Shown: one piece after another, positions 18,475-26,328 of the stretch
Numbering within the stretch: position 1 is the stretch's first letter
Layout of the letters: each line of letters begins with the position of its first letter
Assembly: GCA_963819885.1 (NCBI GenBank)
Contig: CAWFXV010000010.1
Span: 1 to 64,000, forward strand
Source of the DNA: JACVRX01 sp963819885
GTDB lineage: Bacteria; Actinomycetota; Actinomycetes; Jiangellales; Jiangellaceae
DNA length: 64,000 nucleotides
Direction of reading: 5' to 3'
Made by a program: the position numbers and the translations under genes
Notes under the pieces: model-generated
Told to the model about the DNA's origin: nothing
The model's database searches: none
Seen by the model: the letters and a program-made list of their open reading frames with translations, nothing else

Positions 18475-18888
18475 ATGCGGTGGAACGCCGTACGCGTCGC
18501 GCTGTCCGGACGGGTGACGGTGGCCCTATGGATCCTGGTCATCGGCGATGTAGTCGTCGGCAGTTGGCTGTTCGCAGTACTCCACGGCCCGACGGAATGC
18601 GAGGGCAGCTTGTGCTCGACGGCGACCCTTGGCGGACACCCGGCGATGACATTCGGGTTGGCAGCGGTCAGTGCGCTGGCCCTGCTGGCCGTGGCGGTGC
18701 CCACGCGCGGCTTGACCGAAGGTGGCGGCCTGGAACTGGTCGTCATGTCAGCGGCTGCTGTGTTGGCGATGGTGTCGATCATCGGAGCAGTGCTCGTCGT
18801 TGCCTTTCTGATCCTGTTGGCGGCGGTCCTCCTGACTGTTTTGGTTGCCGTTCTGCTCACGGTCACCGGCAACGACATGCATCGATAG
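18475..18888 (+). CDS. membrane protein with CxxxxC-ATLGG motif, copy 1
   Basis: 137-residue protein starting MRWNAVRVALSGRVTV with four hydrophobic segments. The first loop carries CEGSLCSTATLGGH. The protein at 19560 has the same design (CGPCRVATLGGRH followed by three hydrophobic segments), so the two are diverged paralogues. ATG 18475 is chosen because the predicted first helix follows directly; the ribosome site is weak. Unrecognised family; paired cysteines in the outside loop could form a disulphide or bind metal. Confidence 0.55.
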   Translation: MRWNAVRVALSGRVTVALWILVIGDVVVGSWLFAVLHGPTECEGSLCSTATLGGHPAMTFGLAAVSALALLAVAVPTRGLTEGGGLELVVMSAAAVLAMVSIIGAVLVVAFLILLAAVLLTVLVAVLLTVTGNDMHR

Positions 18889-18956
18889 GAGTGAGCCGCG
18901 TTGATGACCCGCTGAAGAGTCGCCCGTGACGGGAGGCGCCGAGGGAGGGAACCGCG

Positions 18957-19085
18957 ATGTTGCTCGAGCTCAAATCGGAGTCTGATCGATTGACCACGAT
19001 GCGGCTCCGCGAGCGCCAGGCCGAGATTGCCGCCGCCGACCCGAGCTTCGACCCAAGCTGGCGCCGTGGATCGACTGGCCCTTGA
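18957..19085 (+). CDS. small charged protein, coupled upstream of unknown gene
   Basis: 42-residue frame MLLELKSESDRLTTMRLRER... rich in Arg and Glu, probably helical. A good GGGAGGG lies 8 bases before ATG 18957. Its TGA (19083-19085) overlaps the TTG start of the next gene by 4 bases. It could be a separate small protein or the N terminus of the next protein split by a frameshift. Confidence 0.4.
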   Translation: MLLELKSESDRLTTMRLRERQAEIAAADPSFDPSWRRGSTGP

Positions 19086-19555
19086 TCACTCTTCAGCACG
19101 GTCTGCCATGGCTCATCGCACCCTCAGAACGCGATCCCCTCCGGACGCCCGACGGTCGATATGTCATCCCAACGCGGCCGCTCGCGGAGCTGCGACGCCT
19201 CTCAGCCACCGGAGTGCAATTCGATCAGATCGCGATTGCGCACGAACTGAACCAACAGAGCCAGGTACGTCAGCTGATCCCGCTGCTGAGGGATGGTCCG
19301 CGAATCTGCACCGACGAGGTCGCACGTCAGCTGGTCGGACCCGTGCCTGCGCACCCGCGGGTCGCCCAACTAGCCGAGATCATGGACCGCTGTGCCGGGG
19401 GACATCGTCCGCGTGGCCGAGCCGGTTCGGCAACAGCTGGCCGCATATCCGCGCTGGTCCACGATCCGATCATCTTCGGCGTGGTCGGTTGCCGCGGTGC
19501 CCTGGTAGCGGGTGAGGCGGCGCTCTGGTATCCGCTGACGGCCTGGGAGTGGTAG
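19082..19555 (+). CDS. unknown soluble protein, TTG start
   Basis: 157 residues, starting at TTG 19082 inside the upstream stop, or further upstream since the frame is open from about 18992. Recognisable stretches are ITLQHGLPWLIAPSERDPL, RTPDGRYVIPTRPLAEL and the tryptophan-rich ending WYPLTAWEW. No signal peptide or membrane segment. I do not recognise the family. It is 4 bases upstream of the second paralogous membrane protein and probably in one transcript with it. Confidence 0.5.
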   Translation: MITLQHGLPWLIAPSERDPLRTPDGRYVIPTRPLAELRRLSATGVQFDQIAIAHELNQQSQVRQLIPLLRDGPRICTDEVARQLVGPVPAHPRVAQLAEIMDRCAGGHRPRGRAGSATAGRISALVHDPIIFGVVGCRGALVAGEAALWYPLTAWEW

Positions 19556-19559
19556 CGAC

Positions 19560-19937
19560 ATGTCCCGCCTCAGAGCGCGGCCGGACGCGACGAGCTTGTC
19601 GCGCCGGGCTGGTCGCTGGCTCTGGGTAACCACGGGCTTGGACGCAATGACACTGACCTGGATGGTGGCTGCCGGTTCGTGGTTGGACAGCTGTGGCCCG
19701 TGCCGCGTCGCCACGCTCGGCGGGCGTCATGTGCTGGTGATGCTGCTGGCGTCGGTTGGACTGATCATGCTGATCGTGTTGGCGCCGCTGACCGAAGGCT
19801 TCACCCTGGCCACGCCGCAGCAGGTCGGTGCCATCGCTGTGGCATGCATGCTGTCGTTGATTGCATCGGCCGGGATCGTGTCACTCGCACTTCTCGTCGG
19901 TTTCATCGCGTTCGTCCTCCGGCTGGGTGGGCGCTGA
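19560..19937 (+). CDS. membrane protein with CxxC-ATLGG motif, copy 2
   Basis: 125 residues with about four hydrophobic segments and CGPCRVATLGGRH in the first loop. Paralogue of the protein at 18475. GGGAG lies 12 bases before ATG 19560. Function unknown. Confidence 0.6.
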   Translation: MSRLRARPDATSLSRRAGRWLWVTTGLDAMTLTWMVAAGSWLDSCGPCRVATLGGRHVLVMLLASVGLIMLIVLAPLTEGFTLATPQQVGAIAVACMLSLIASAGIVSLALLVGFIAFVLRLGGR

Positions 19938-20070
19938 GCCAAATACGGCTGCCTGAGCCTGCAGTACGCCCTCGACGCGGAGTAGCGTCGCCGCGCTCGG
20001 GGTAGGCAGATCACGTCCGACCATGGTGACGGCCGGATCGGCGAATACCCGTTCATAGAGGAGCGAACCA

Positions 20071-20361
20071 GTGGCAGATCCGTATACAGATCAGCGCAAC
20101 CCGGAGGCCCTCCGTGAGGAGATCAACCGGACCAGGGAGGACTTGGGCGAGACCCTGGATGCGCTGGGCGCGAAGCTCGACGTGAAGGGCCAGGCCAAGG
20201 CGAAAGCGGACCAGGCGAGGACGCAGGCGCAGACGCTGCTGAGCCGGGCCAGGGAGCAGGCGCAGGACGCCTATCGTCGGCAGCCCGCCGCAGTGATCGC
20301 TGGCGCCGGCGCAATCCTGGCCATCGTCGCCGGGCTGCTGATCCGGCGGGCCCGCCGATGA
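20071..20361 (+). CDS. DUF3618 protein
   Basis: 96 residues. The N-terminal helix NPEALREEINRTREDLGETLDALGAKLD is the DUF3618 signature, followed by a charged coiled-coil-like stretch (about residues 38-70) and one C-terminal membrane helix (AAVIAGAGAILAIVAGLLIRR). Small actinobacterial membrane protein of unknown role, often next to DUF4235 and phage-holin-like genes. GTG start with GAGGAGCG upstream; overlaps DUF4235 by ATGA. Confidence 0.85.
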   Translation: MADPYTDQRNPEALREEINRTREDLGETLDALGAKLDVKGQAKAKADQARTQAQTLLSRAREQAQDAYRRQPAAVIAGAGAILAIVAGLLIRRARR

Positions 20362-20630
20362 GCACGGCTGCCAAAGTCGCGTACAAGCCGGTGGGCTTGC
20401 TCGGCGGCATGATCGGCGGGGCCATTGCCGGCGTCGTGTTCCGGCAGCTGTGGAAACGGGTCTCGGACGAAGACGAGGCGCCAGACGCATTGAAACGGGA
20501 GTACCCCTGGCGGGAGGTCGTTCTCGCAGCTGCGCTCCAAGGGGCGATCTTCGCGGTGGTGCGCGCCGTCATCAATCGCGGCGGCGCCGAGGCGTTCCGC
20601 AAGGTCACCGGCACCTGGCCCGGCGACTGA
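20358..20630 (+). CDS. DUF4235 membrane protein
   Basis: 90 residues with two hydrophobic segments: PVGLLGGMIGGAIAGVVFRQLWK and REVVLAAALQGAIFAVVRAVINRGGA. Matches the DUF4235 family. Coupled to DUF3618 by a 4-base overlap. Role unknown. Confidence 0.85.
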   Translation: MSTAAKVAYKPVGLLGGMIGGAIAGVVFRQLWKRVSDEDEAPDALKREYPWREVVLAAALQGAIFAVVRAVINRGGAEAFRKVTGTWPGD

Positions 20631-20642
20631 CCATCCAGCCAA

Positions 20643-20692
20643 TGATCATGTCGACTGTGCACCCGTCGACGTGCGCAAAGTCGACATGATCA
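20643..20692. terminator. 14-bp hairpin between convergent DUF4235 and xseA genes
   Basis: TGATCATGTCGACT (20643-20656) pairs perfectly with AGTCGACATGATCA (20679-20692), loop 22 bases. It overlaps the last codon of xseA. Probably a bidirectional terminator. Confidence 0.65.
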
Positions 20693-21970
20693 CCGGGGAG
20701 TGTCGGGTTGGCGCTGGGCTACCACGGTGGCGGAGATCTCGCCGCCGGCCAGCCGAATCCTCAGCATGTCGCCGACGGTGACTTCGCCCGGTCGACGTAC
20801 GACGGCGCCGTCGTGACGCTGAACCAGGGCATAGCCCCGGTCCAACGTTGCAGCCGGCGACAGCGTCCGCACGCGGGCTCGGGTGTGTTCGACCTCTGTT
20901 GCGGCGCGGTCGAGATTGTGCCGCAGGCATCGCCTTGCTCGAGCCGTCAGGTCCGCGATCTGGCCTGCGCGTGTCCGCAAACCAGCCATCGGGTCGGCCA
21001 GGGCCGGCCGTGAGCGCAACGCACCCAGTGCAGCTCGGTCGCGCTCCACCCGATGGGTGAGGGCGGTCCGGAGACGCTCGTGCGCGCGGCGAACTCGCTC
21101 GGTCTCTTCTTCCACGTCGGGCACGATGCTCTTGGCCGCGTCGGTCGGTGTCGATGCTCGAACATCGGCGACAAAGTCGACAAGCGGCGCGTCGCTCTCG
21201 TGGCCGATCGCGCTCACGACAGGTGTTCGAGCCGCCGCGACCGCCCGAACCAGCGTTTCGTCCGAGAATGGAAGCAAGTCCTCTACCGACCCGCCACCGC
21301 GAGCGAGAACGATCACGTCGACCTCGGTGTCGCGATCCAGGCTGCGCACCGCGTCGACGACCTGGAGCACTGCCGACGGTCCCTGCACAGCCACCTCCAG
21401 GACCCGGAATCGGATCGCGGGCCATCGCCGGCGAGCGTTCTGCAGCACGTCGTGCTCCGCAGCCGAGCCCCGGCCGCAGACCAACCCGACGACCCGCGGC
21501 AGGAAGGGCAGCTGACGTTTCCGCTCGGGCGCGAACAGACCTTCGGCCGCGAGTAGTCCGCGGAGGCGCTCGATCCGAGCAAGGAGCTCGCCCAGGCCAA
21601 CCGGCCGGATCTCGTCGGCGGCCAACGACAACGTTCCTCGCGCGTAGTACCAGGCCGGCTTGGCGTGGACCACGACGCGCGCACCCTCGACGATCGGTGG
21701 TTGCACCGATTCGAGAACCTGATGGGGGCAGGTGACCTGCAAGGACAGGTCGGCGGCCGGGTCGCGCAGGGTCAGGAACGCGGTCTGGGTGCCGGAGCGC
21801 CGGACCAACTGGGCGACCTGGCCTTCGACCCATACCGCGCCTAATCGGCCGATCCAGCCCCCGATGGCCTGTGAGATCACCCGAACCGGTGCCGGATTCT
21901 CGGCCGAGGTCTGCAGCGCCACCCCGGAACCGTACCGACGGACCGGGACCGTAGACGGCGCACCTAACAT
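20690..21970 (-). CDS. xseA: exodeoxyribonuclease VII large subunit
   Basis: 426 residues. The N-terminal OB-fold (GWIGRLGAVWVEGQVAQLVRR, FLTLRDPAADLSLQVTCP) binds single-stranded DNA. The catalytic domain has VGLVCGRGSAAEHDVLQNARRR, DVIVLARGGGSVEDLLPFSDE and VVSAIGHESDAPLVDFVAD, then a coiled-coil and the C-terminal LDRGYALVQ. Start ATG 21970 overlaps the ispH promoter; an in-frame GTG at 21919 is a plausible alternative. Separated from xseB by 5.75 kb. Confidence 0.95.
   Translation of the reverse strand: MLGAPSTVPVRRYGSGVALQTSAENPAPVRVISQAIGGWIGRLGAVWVEGQVAQLVRRSGTQTAFLTLRDPAADLSLQVTCPHQVLESVQPPIVEGARVVVHAKPAWYYARGTLSLAADEIRPVGLGELLARIERLRGLLAAEGLFAPERKRQLPFLPRVVGLVCGRGSAAEHDVLQNARRRWPAIRFRVLEVAVQGPSAVLQVVDAVRSLDRDTEVDVIVLARGGGSVEDLLPFSDETLVRAVAAARTPVVSAIGHESDAPLVDFVADVRASTPTDAAKSIVPDVEEETERVRRAHERLRTALTHRVERDRAALGALRSRPALADPMAGLRTRAGQIADLTARARRCLRHNLDRAATEVEHTRARVRTLSPAATLDRGYALVQRHDGAVVRRPGEVTVGDMLRIRLAGGEISATVVAQRQPDTPR
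21965..21970 (+). promoter_or_regulatory. -10 element, leaderless ispH
   Basis: TAACAT ends 7 bases before GTG 21978, implying a leaderless ispH transcript. It overlaps the xseA start codon on the other strand. Confidence 0.4.
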
Positions 21971-21977
21971 GGATGCC

Positions 21978-22955
21978 GTGGGTGCATTGCCGGGCCGGGT
22001 TCTCCTAGCTGCACCGCGTGGATACTGCGCGGGCGTGGATCGCGCGGTCGTCACCGTCGAGAAGGCACTCGAGCGGTACGGGGCGCCCGTCTACGTTCGT
22101 AAGCAGATCGTGCACAACAAGCACGTCGTACAGGACCTGGAACAGCGCGGCGCCGTGTTCGTCGAGGAGCTGGCCGACGTGCCCGAGGGCGCGTTGGTCG
22201 TGTTCTCTGCGCACGGGGTGTCACCGGCGGTGCATGCCGAGGCTGCGCGGCGCGGGCTGCGCTCGATCGACGCCACCTGCCCGCTGGTGACGAAGGTGCA
22301 CAACGAGGCCAGGCGGTTCGCCAAGGACGATCTGGACATCGTGCTGATCGGCCACGAGGGCCACGAAGAGGTCGAGGGCACGTCGGGGGAGGCTCCGGAG
22401 CACATCCAGCTCGTGCAGAGCCCGGCCGACGTCGACAACGTGCAGGTGCGCGATCCGGACAGGGTCGTCTGGCTGTCCCAGACAACCTTGTCGGTCGACG
22501 AGACCTACCAGACCGTCACCAAGCTTCGGGACCGGTTTCCCGGTCTGATCAGCCCACCGAGCGACGACATCTGCTACGCGACGCAGAACCGCCAGGTCGC
22601 GGTCAAGGAGATCGCCGCGGAATCCGACCTGGTGCTCGTCGTCGGGTCGGCGAACTCGTCGAACTCGGTACGGCTGGTCGAAGTCGCGCTCGACGCCGGC
22701 GCCGGCTCGGCATACCGCATCGACAACGCCGCCGAGATCGACCCCACCTGGCTCCGTGGCGTTTCCACCGTGGGTGTCACTAGCGGCGCGTCGGTGCCCG
22801 AAGACCTCGTGCAGGGCGTCGTCGGGTGGCTCGCCGACCACGGTTTTCCGGTCGTGCAGGAGCACCGGACGACCGAAGAGTCGCTGATCTTCTCGCTGCC
22901 GCGCGAGCTGCGCCAGGACCTCAAAGGCGAGCCGGCGACTGCCTCGACGGAATGA
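21978..22955 (+). CDS. ispH: 4-hydroxy-3-methylbut-2-enyl diphosphate reductase
   Basis: 325 residues; last enzyme of the MEP isoprenoid pathway, a 4Fe-4S protein. The three cluster cysteines are in RGYCAGVDRAV, DATCPLVTKVHNEA and DDICYATQNRQ; FSAHGVSP and IGHEGHEEVEGTSGE carry substrate-binding histidines. GTG 21978 is preferred for its spacing from the -10 box; ATG 21969 is the in-frame alternative. The stop codon lies inside repeat R2 copy 1. Confidence 0.95.
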   Translation: MGALPGRVLLAAPRGYCAGVDRAVVTVEKALERYGAPVYVRKQIVHNKHVVQDLEQRGAVFVEELADVPEGALVVFSAHGVSPAVHAEAARRGLRSIDATCPLVTKVHNEARRFAKDDLDIVLIGHEGHEEVEGTSGEAPEHIQLVQSPADVDNVQVRDPDRVVWLSQTTLSVDETYQTVTKLRDRFPGLISPPSDDICYATQNRQVAVKEIAAESDLVLVVGSANSSNSVRLVEVALDAGAGSAYRIDNAAEIDPTWLRGVSTVGVTSGASVPEDLVQGVVGWLADHGFPVVQEHRTTEESLIFSLPRELRQDLKGEPATASTE

Positions 22956-23028
22956 CCACGTTCACCACCCCTGTCGATACGTCAACAGGCTTGTCGGCCT
23001 GGTGATGTATAGGTACGCCAGGTGATGG
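22949..23028. repeat. intergenic repeat R2, copy 1
   Basis: About 80 bases closely matching 33407-33484: the first 28 bases are identical, then after a short variable part come 20 bases with one difference, then a shared GGTGATGG end. A hairpin AACAGGC-TTGTCG-GCCTGGT with one mismatch lies in the middle. It includes the ispH stop codon and sits between convergent genes. Confidence 0.75.
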
Positions 23029-23100
23029 TTCCGCGCCTCAGTTGCCGGTTGTGCGCGTACGTCTAGTGATGGCTCCGGCTAGCGACGCTGCGCGTGCGGC

Positions 23101-24567
23101 TCAGCTGCCGGTTTCCCTCCGGCGCCGCGGCGGCGCGGCAGGACCGTCGACGCCGTAGCGGGTGTCGGTCTCGATCTCGTCGATCGCGATGAGCGCGTCG
23201 GTGGCCGAAGCCACCAGCTCCGGCGCCTGGACCTGGCGGGCGACGATCTCGACCTGAGCCGGGGTCGGCAACGTGCCGTCGACGACCTGAAGCTCGGCGA
23301 ACCGGCGCGCCGTCACCAGCACGCGCCCTTCCAGAGAGCCGACGGTCGCGTTGTATTGACGAACCGCGGAGTTCAGCGCGTTGCCGAGCTTGCCGACATT
23401 GCCGCCAAGCGTGGCGAGCCGCCCATGCAGGTCCTGCCCGAGCCGGAGGACCTCCTGGGCGTTGCGCGCCAGGGCCTCTTGGCGCCAGGTGTACGCAACG
23501 GTGCGTAGCAAGGCGACGAGGGTCTGTGGGGTGGCGATGACGACGTTGCGCTCGAACCCGTATTCGAGCAGCGCCGGCTCTTCCTCGAGCGCGCTGTTGA
23601 GAAACACCTCCGCCGGGACGAACATCACCACGAACTCCGGTGTGGGGTCCAGGTGCTCCCAGTACCTCTTGGCCGCGAGGCAGTCGACGTGGTCCTTGAC
23701 ATGGCGGACGTGGGCCTTGAGCCGGGTCGAGCGCTGACGCTCGTCGCGCGCCTGCATTGCTTCGAGCCAGCCGGCGAATGGCACCTTCGCGTCGACCACG
23801 ACGTTCTTCCCCCCGGCCATCCGGACCACGAGGTCGGGCCGAAGAAGGCCGTCGTCGGTGCGCAAACTGGCCTGCTCGTCGAAGTCGCAATGCTCGACCA
23901 TGCCGGCGGCCTCGACCACCCGGCGGAGTTGCATCTCCCCCCACCGGCCACGAACCTGCGGTGCCCGCAAAGCGGCCACGAGCTGGCTGGTTTCGACCCG
24001 GAGCTGTTCGGAGGTATGGCTCATGCCGCGGACCTGCTCGCGCAGTTCTGCATACGCCTCGGTCCGGGAGCGCTCCACGGCGGCAATCTGTGTCTCGACC
24101 CGGCCGAGTTGCTCGGCGAGCGGCTTGACCAAGAGGTCGACCGCCTGCCGTTGCTCGTTGAGTTCCGCGACCGCCTGCTGGTCCCGGCCTTTCAACCGCT
24201 CGTCGGCAAGGTGGAGGAACTGCTCGTTGTTGGCTCGCAGCGCCTGTGCGGAGAGGTGTTCGAACTCGCGCACCAGCTTGGCCTGCTCGTCCCGAAGCAG
24301 GGTGAGCTTGTCCTCTGCCGCGGCGTTCGCGTGGCCGAGCTCGGCAGTCAGGCGGATCCGCTCGGCCTCCGCTTGCCGCAGACGTTCTTCGGCAGCCAAC
24401 CGCGCACTGGCGACGGCGTCGCGATCGGCCCGAAAGGCGTCGCGCTCTGCCCGTGCCGCGTCGCGCTCGACGGTGGCTCTGGTGAATCGCTCGCGGACCA
24501 GCAGCGCGCCCACGGCCGCGCCGAGGATCGCGGCGATGGCGACGACGAGCAGGTCCGGACCGTTCAT
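23101..24567 (-). CDS. rmuC: RmuC-family DNA recombination protein
   Basis: 488 residues. One N-terminal membrane helix (LLVVAIAAILGAAVGALLV), a long coiled coil of about residues 30-180, then the RmuC nuclease-like domain: RGRWGEMQLRRVVEAAGM, DAKVPFAGWLEA, HVKDHVDCLAAKRYW, FVVMFVPAEVFL and ATPQTLVALLRTVAYTW. Thought to limit recombination between short inverted repeats. Start ATG 24567, 73 bases from the divergent ychF start. Confidence 0.92.
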   Translation of the reverse strand: MNGPDLLVVAIAAILGAAVGALLVRERFTRATVERDAARAERDAFRADRDAVASARLAAEERLRQAEAERIRLTAELGHANAAAEDKLTLLRDEQAKLVREFEHLSAQALRANNEQFLHLADERLKGRDQQAVAELNEQRQAVDLLVKPLAEQLGRVETQIAAVERSRTEAYAELREQVRGMSHTSEQLRVETSQLVAALRAPQVRGRWGEMQLRRVVEAAGMVEHCDFDEQASLRTDDGLLRPDLVVRMAGGKNVVVDAKVPFAGWLEAMQARDERQRSTRLKAHVRHVKDHVDCLAAKRYWEHLDPTPEFVVMFVPAEVFLNSALEEEPALLEYGFERNVVIATPQTLVALLRTVAYTWRQEALARNAQEVLRLGQDLHGRLATLGGNVGKLGNALNSAVRQYNATVGSLEGRVLVTARRFAELQVVDGTLPTPAQVEIVARQVQAPELVASATDALIAIDEIETDTRYGVDGPAAPPRRRRETGS

Positions 24568-24626
24568 GGTCACCACTGTGGCGGCTGGTGCCGACAGGAA
24601 CGCGCAAGAGTGCGCCCGGCGCGTCG

Positions 24627-24632
24627 TACGCT
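24627..24632 (+). promoter_or_regulatory. -10 element, leaderless ychF
   Basis: TACGCT ends 8 bases before the GTG at 24641; no ribosome site is visible. Confidence 0.45.
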
Positions 24633-24640
24633 GCTCTCCC

Positions 24641-25714
24641 GTGCCTCTCACCATCGGCATCGTGGGGCTGCCCAACGTCGGCAAATCCACCGTGTTCAAT
24701 GCGCTGACGAGTAATGACGTGCTCGCGGCCAACTATCCGTTCGCCACCATCGATCCGAACGTCGGCGTCGTCGGCGTGCCGGACGCGCGGCTGTCCGTTC
24801 TCGCCGCGATCTTCGGCTCGGCCCGACAGGTCCCGGCAGCAGTGAGTTTCGTCGACATCGCGGGCATCGTGAAGGGAGCGTCCGAAGGACAGGGGCTTGG
24901 TAACAAGTTCCTGTCGCACATCCGGGAGGCCGACGCCATCTGCCAGGTGATCAGGGTCTTCTCCGATCCGGATGTCGCGCACGTCGACGGCCAGATCGAT
25001 CCCAAGGACGACATCGAAACCGTCAACACCGAGCTGATCCTCGCCGATCTGCAGACGATCGACCGGGTGCTGCCTCGACTGAGCAAGGAAGCCCGGGTGC
25101 TCAAGGACCGACAGCCGATCCTCGACGCCGCCGAGCGCGCGCGCGCGGTTCTCGACGGCGGTCGGACCGTCTACGCTGCGGGGCTGGACCGAGGGCCGCT
25201 CGCCGAAATGCATCTGCTGACCGCCAAGCCGTTCCTCTACGTCTTCAACATGGACAACGAGGAACTGGGTGACGACGCACTCATGGCCGAACTGCGGGGG
25301 CTGATCGCGCCCGCCGAGGCGATCTTTCTCGACGCCAAGATCGAAGCCGAGCTGACGGAGTTGGATCGGGCCGAGGCGCTGGAGCTGCTCCAGTCGATGG
25401 GACAGCAGGAGTCGGGGCTGGACATGCTGGCCCGGGTCGGGTTCGACACCCTCGGCCTGCAGACCTTCCTCACCGCCGGTCCCAAGGAGGCCCGGGCCTG
25501 GACGATCCGCAAGGGCGCGACGGCGCCGGAGGCCGCCGGGGTGATCCACACCGACTTTCAGCGCGGGTTCATCAAGGCGGAGGTCGTCTCGTACGACGAC
25601 CTGGTAGTCGCCGGCTCGCTCGCCGAGGTGAAGGCACGTGGCCTGCTCCGGATCGAGGGGAAGGATTACGTGATGGCCGACGGCGACGTCGTCGAGTTCC
25701 GCTTCAACGTGTGA
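24641..25714 (+). CDS. ychF: redox-regulated P-loop ATPase YchF
   Basis: 357 residues, Obg-family. G1 GLPNVGKSTVFNAL, G2 region NYPFATIDPNVGVV, G3 DIAGIVKGASEGQGLGNKFL, a G4 of NMDNEE in place of NKxD (the change that makes YchF prefer ATP), then a TGS-like C-terminal domain with QTFLTAGPKEARAWTIRKG and DFQRGFIKAEV. Binds ribosomes. GTG start, leaderless. Confidence 0.96.
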   Translation: MPLTIGIVGLPNVGKSTVFNALTSNDVLAANYPFATIDPNVGVVGVPDARLSVLAAIFGSARQVPAAVSFVDIAGIVKGASEGQGLGNKFLSHIREADAICQVIRVFSDPDVAHVDGQIDPKDDIETVNTELILADLQTIDRVLPRLSKEARVLKDRQPILDAAERARAVLDGGRTVYAAGLDRGPLAEMHLLTAKPFLYVFNMDNEELGDDALMAELRGLIAPAEAIFLDAKIEAELTELDRAEALELLQSMGQQESGLDMLARVGFDTLGLQTFLTAGPKEARAWTIRKGATAPEAAGVIHTDFQRGFIKAEVVSYDDLVVAGSLAEVKARGLLRIEGKDYVMADGDVVEFRFNV

Positions 25715-25732
25715 GGTTGCGGCCCAGATTCA

Positions 25733-25784
25733 TGATCGAAGGCCAGACAGTGGCGCTCCAACCCCAGTAAGCCGCCTTCGATCA
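25733..25784 (+). terminator. hairpin after ychF
   Basis: TGATCGAAGGC (25733-25743) and GCCTTCGATCA (25774-25784) pair over 11 bases around a 30-base loop, 19 bases after the ychF stop. No T tract, as usual in actinobacteria. Confidence 0.55.
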
Positions 25785-25874
25785 AGGGCGGTCGCGGTAT
25801 GTCTTCAACTCGACGGGGAACCGTGGTGGCACGCTGTTCGGTGGCCGAGGCTCCCTCCGCGCCGAGGAGAGGTG

Positions 25875-26087
25875 ATGAAGCGTCAGCGCATCTCGTCGAC
25901 CGTCATCGCCTCGGTGGGGTATGACGTGGCGACGAACACGCTGGAGGTGGAGTTCATCTCGGGCGAGATCTACCGCTATTTGGGCGTGCCGTCTGGCGAG
26001 GTGCTGAGGTTCTTCAACGCCGAGAGTCCGGGCGCCTACCTCAACGAACTCATCAAGCCGCAATACGACGTCGTCCACGTCAGCTGA
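25875..26087 (+). CDS. KTSC-domain protein
   Basis: 70 residues, essentially all one KTSC domain: SSTVIASVGYDVATNTLEV, GEIYRYLGVPSGEVLRFFNA and SPGAYLNELIKPQYDV. The domain is small and of uncertain function, often fused to nucleic-acid enzymes. GAGAGG lies 6 bases before ATG 25875. Confidence 0.85.
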   Translation: MKRQRISSTVIASVGYDVATNTLEVEFISGEIYRYLGVPSGEVLRFFNAESPGAYLNELIKPQYDVVHVS

Positions 26088-26226
26088 AGCGGAAACACGT
26101 GAGCGGGATCAGGTGTCCCCATGGCGTTGGGTACAGCCCGGAGAGAACCCCGTATGCGTACCAGCTCGCCGCGACGCAGAGCAACGCCATGGCCCATACC
26201 AGCAGGACATGCCATAACGCCGGCAC
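26080..26226 (-). CDS. possible small single-pass membrane protein
   Basis: 48-residue frame with one clear helix (ALWHVLLVWAMALLCVAASWY) followed by AYGVLSGLYPTPWGHLIP. Start GTG 26226 is the only candidate near the helix and has no ribosome site. The 3' end overlaps the convergent KTSC gene by 8 bases. Supported only by the sensible membrane topology. Confidence 0.35.
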   Translation of the reverse strand: MPALWHVLLVWAMALLCVAASWYAYGVLSGLYPTPWGHLIPLTCFRFS

Positions 26227-26328
26227 TGCACCGACGATAGGCCGTCGCTGCGCCGCCGGATCGGTGGAACCAGAACGGTTACCGAGACCAACACCGATTG
26301 CGCGGTGGTGCCGGTCTCGGTCAGCCGC

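Noticed and set aside
18212..18517. Plus-strand frames directly after the tandem promoters
   Set aside because: Arg/Pro-rich compositions typical of wrong-frame GC-rich DNA; the only convincing gene starts at 18475.
14937..20640. Prophage or integrative element
   Set aside because: No integrase, phage structural or replication gene, and no att-like direct repeats flanking the region were found.
23063..25549. Very long minus-strand open frame (828 codons) overlapping rmuC and ychF
   Set aside because: It is antisense to ychF and out of frame with rmuC; composition is that of high-GC shadow frames.
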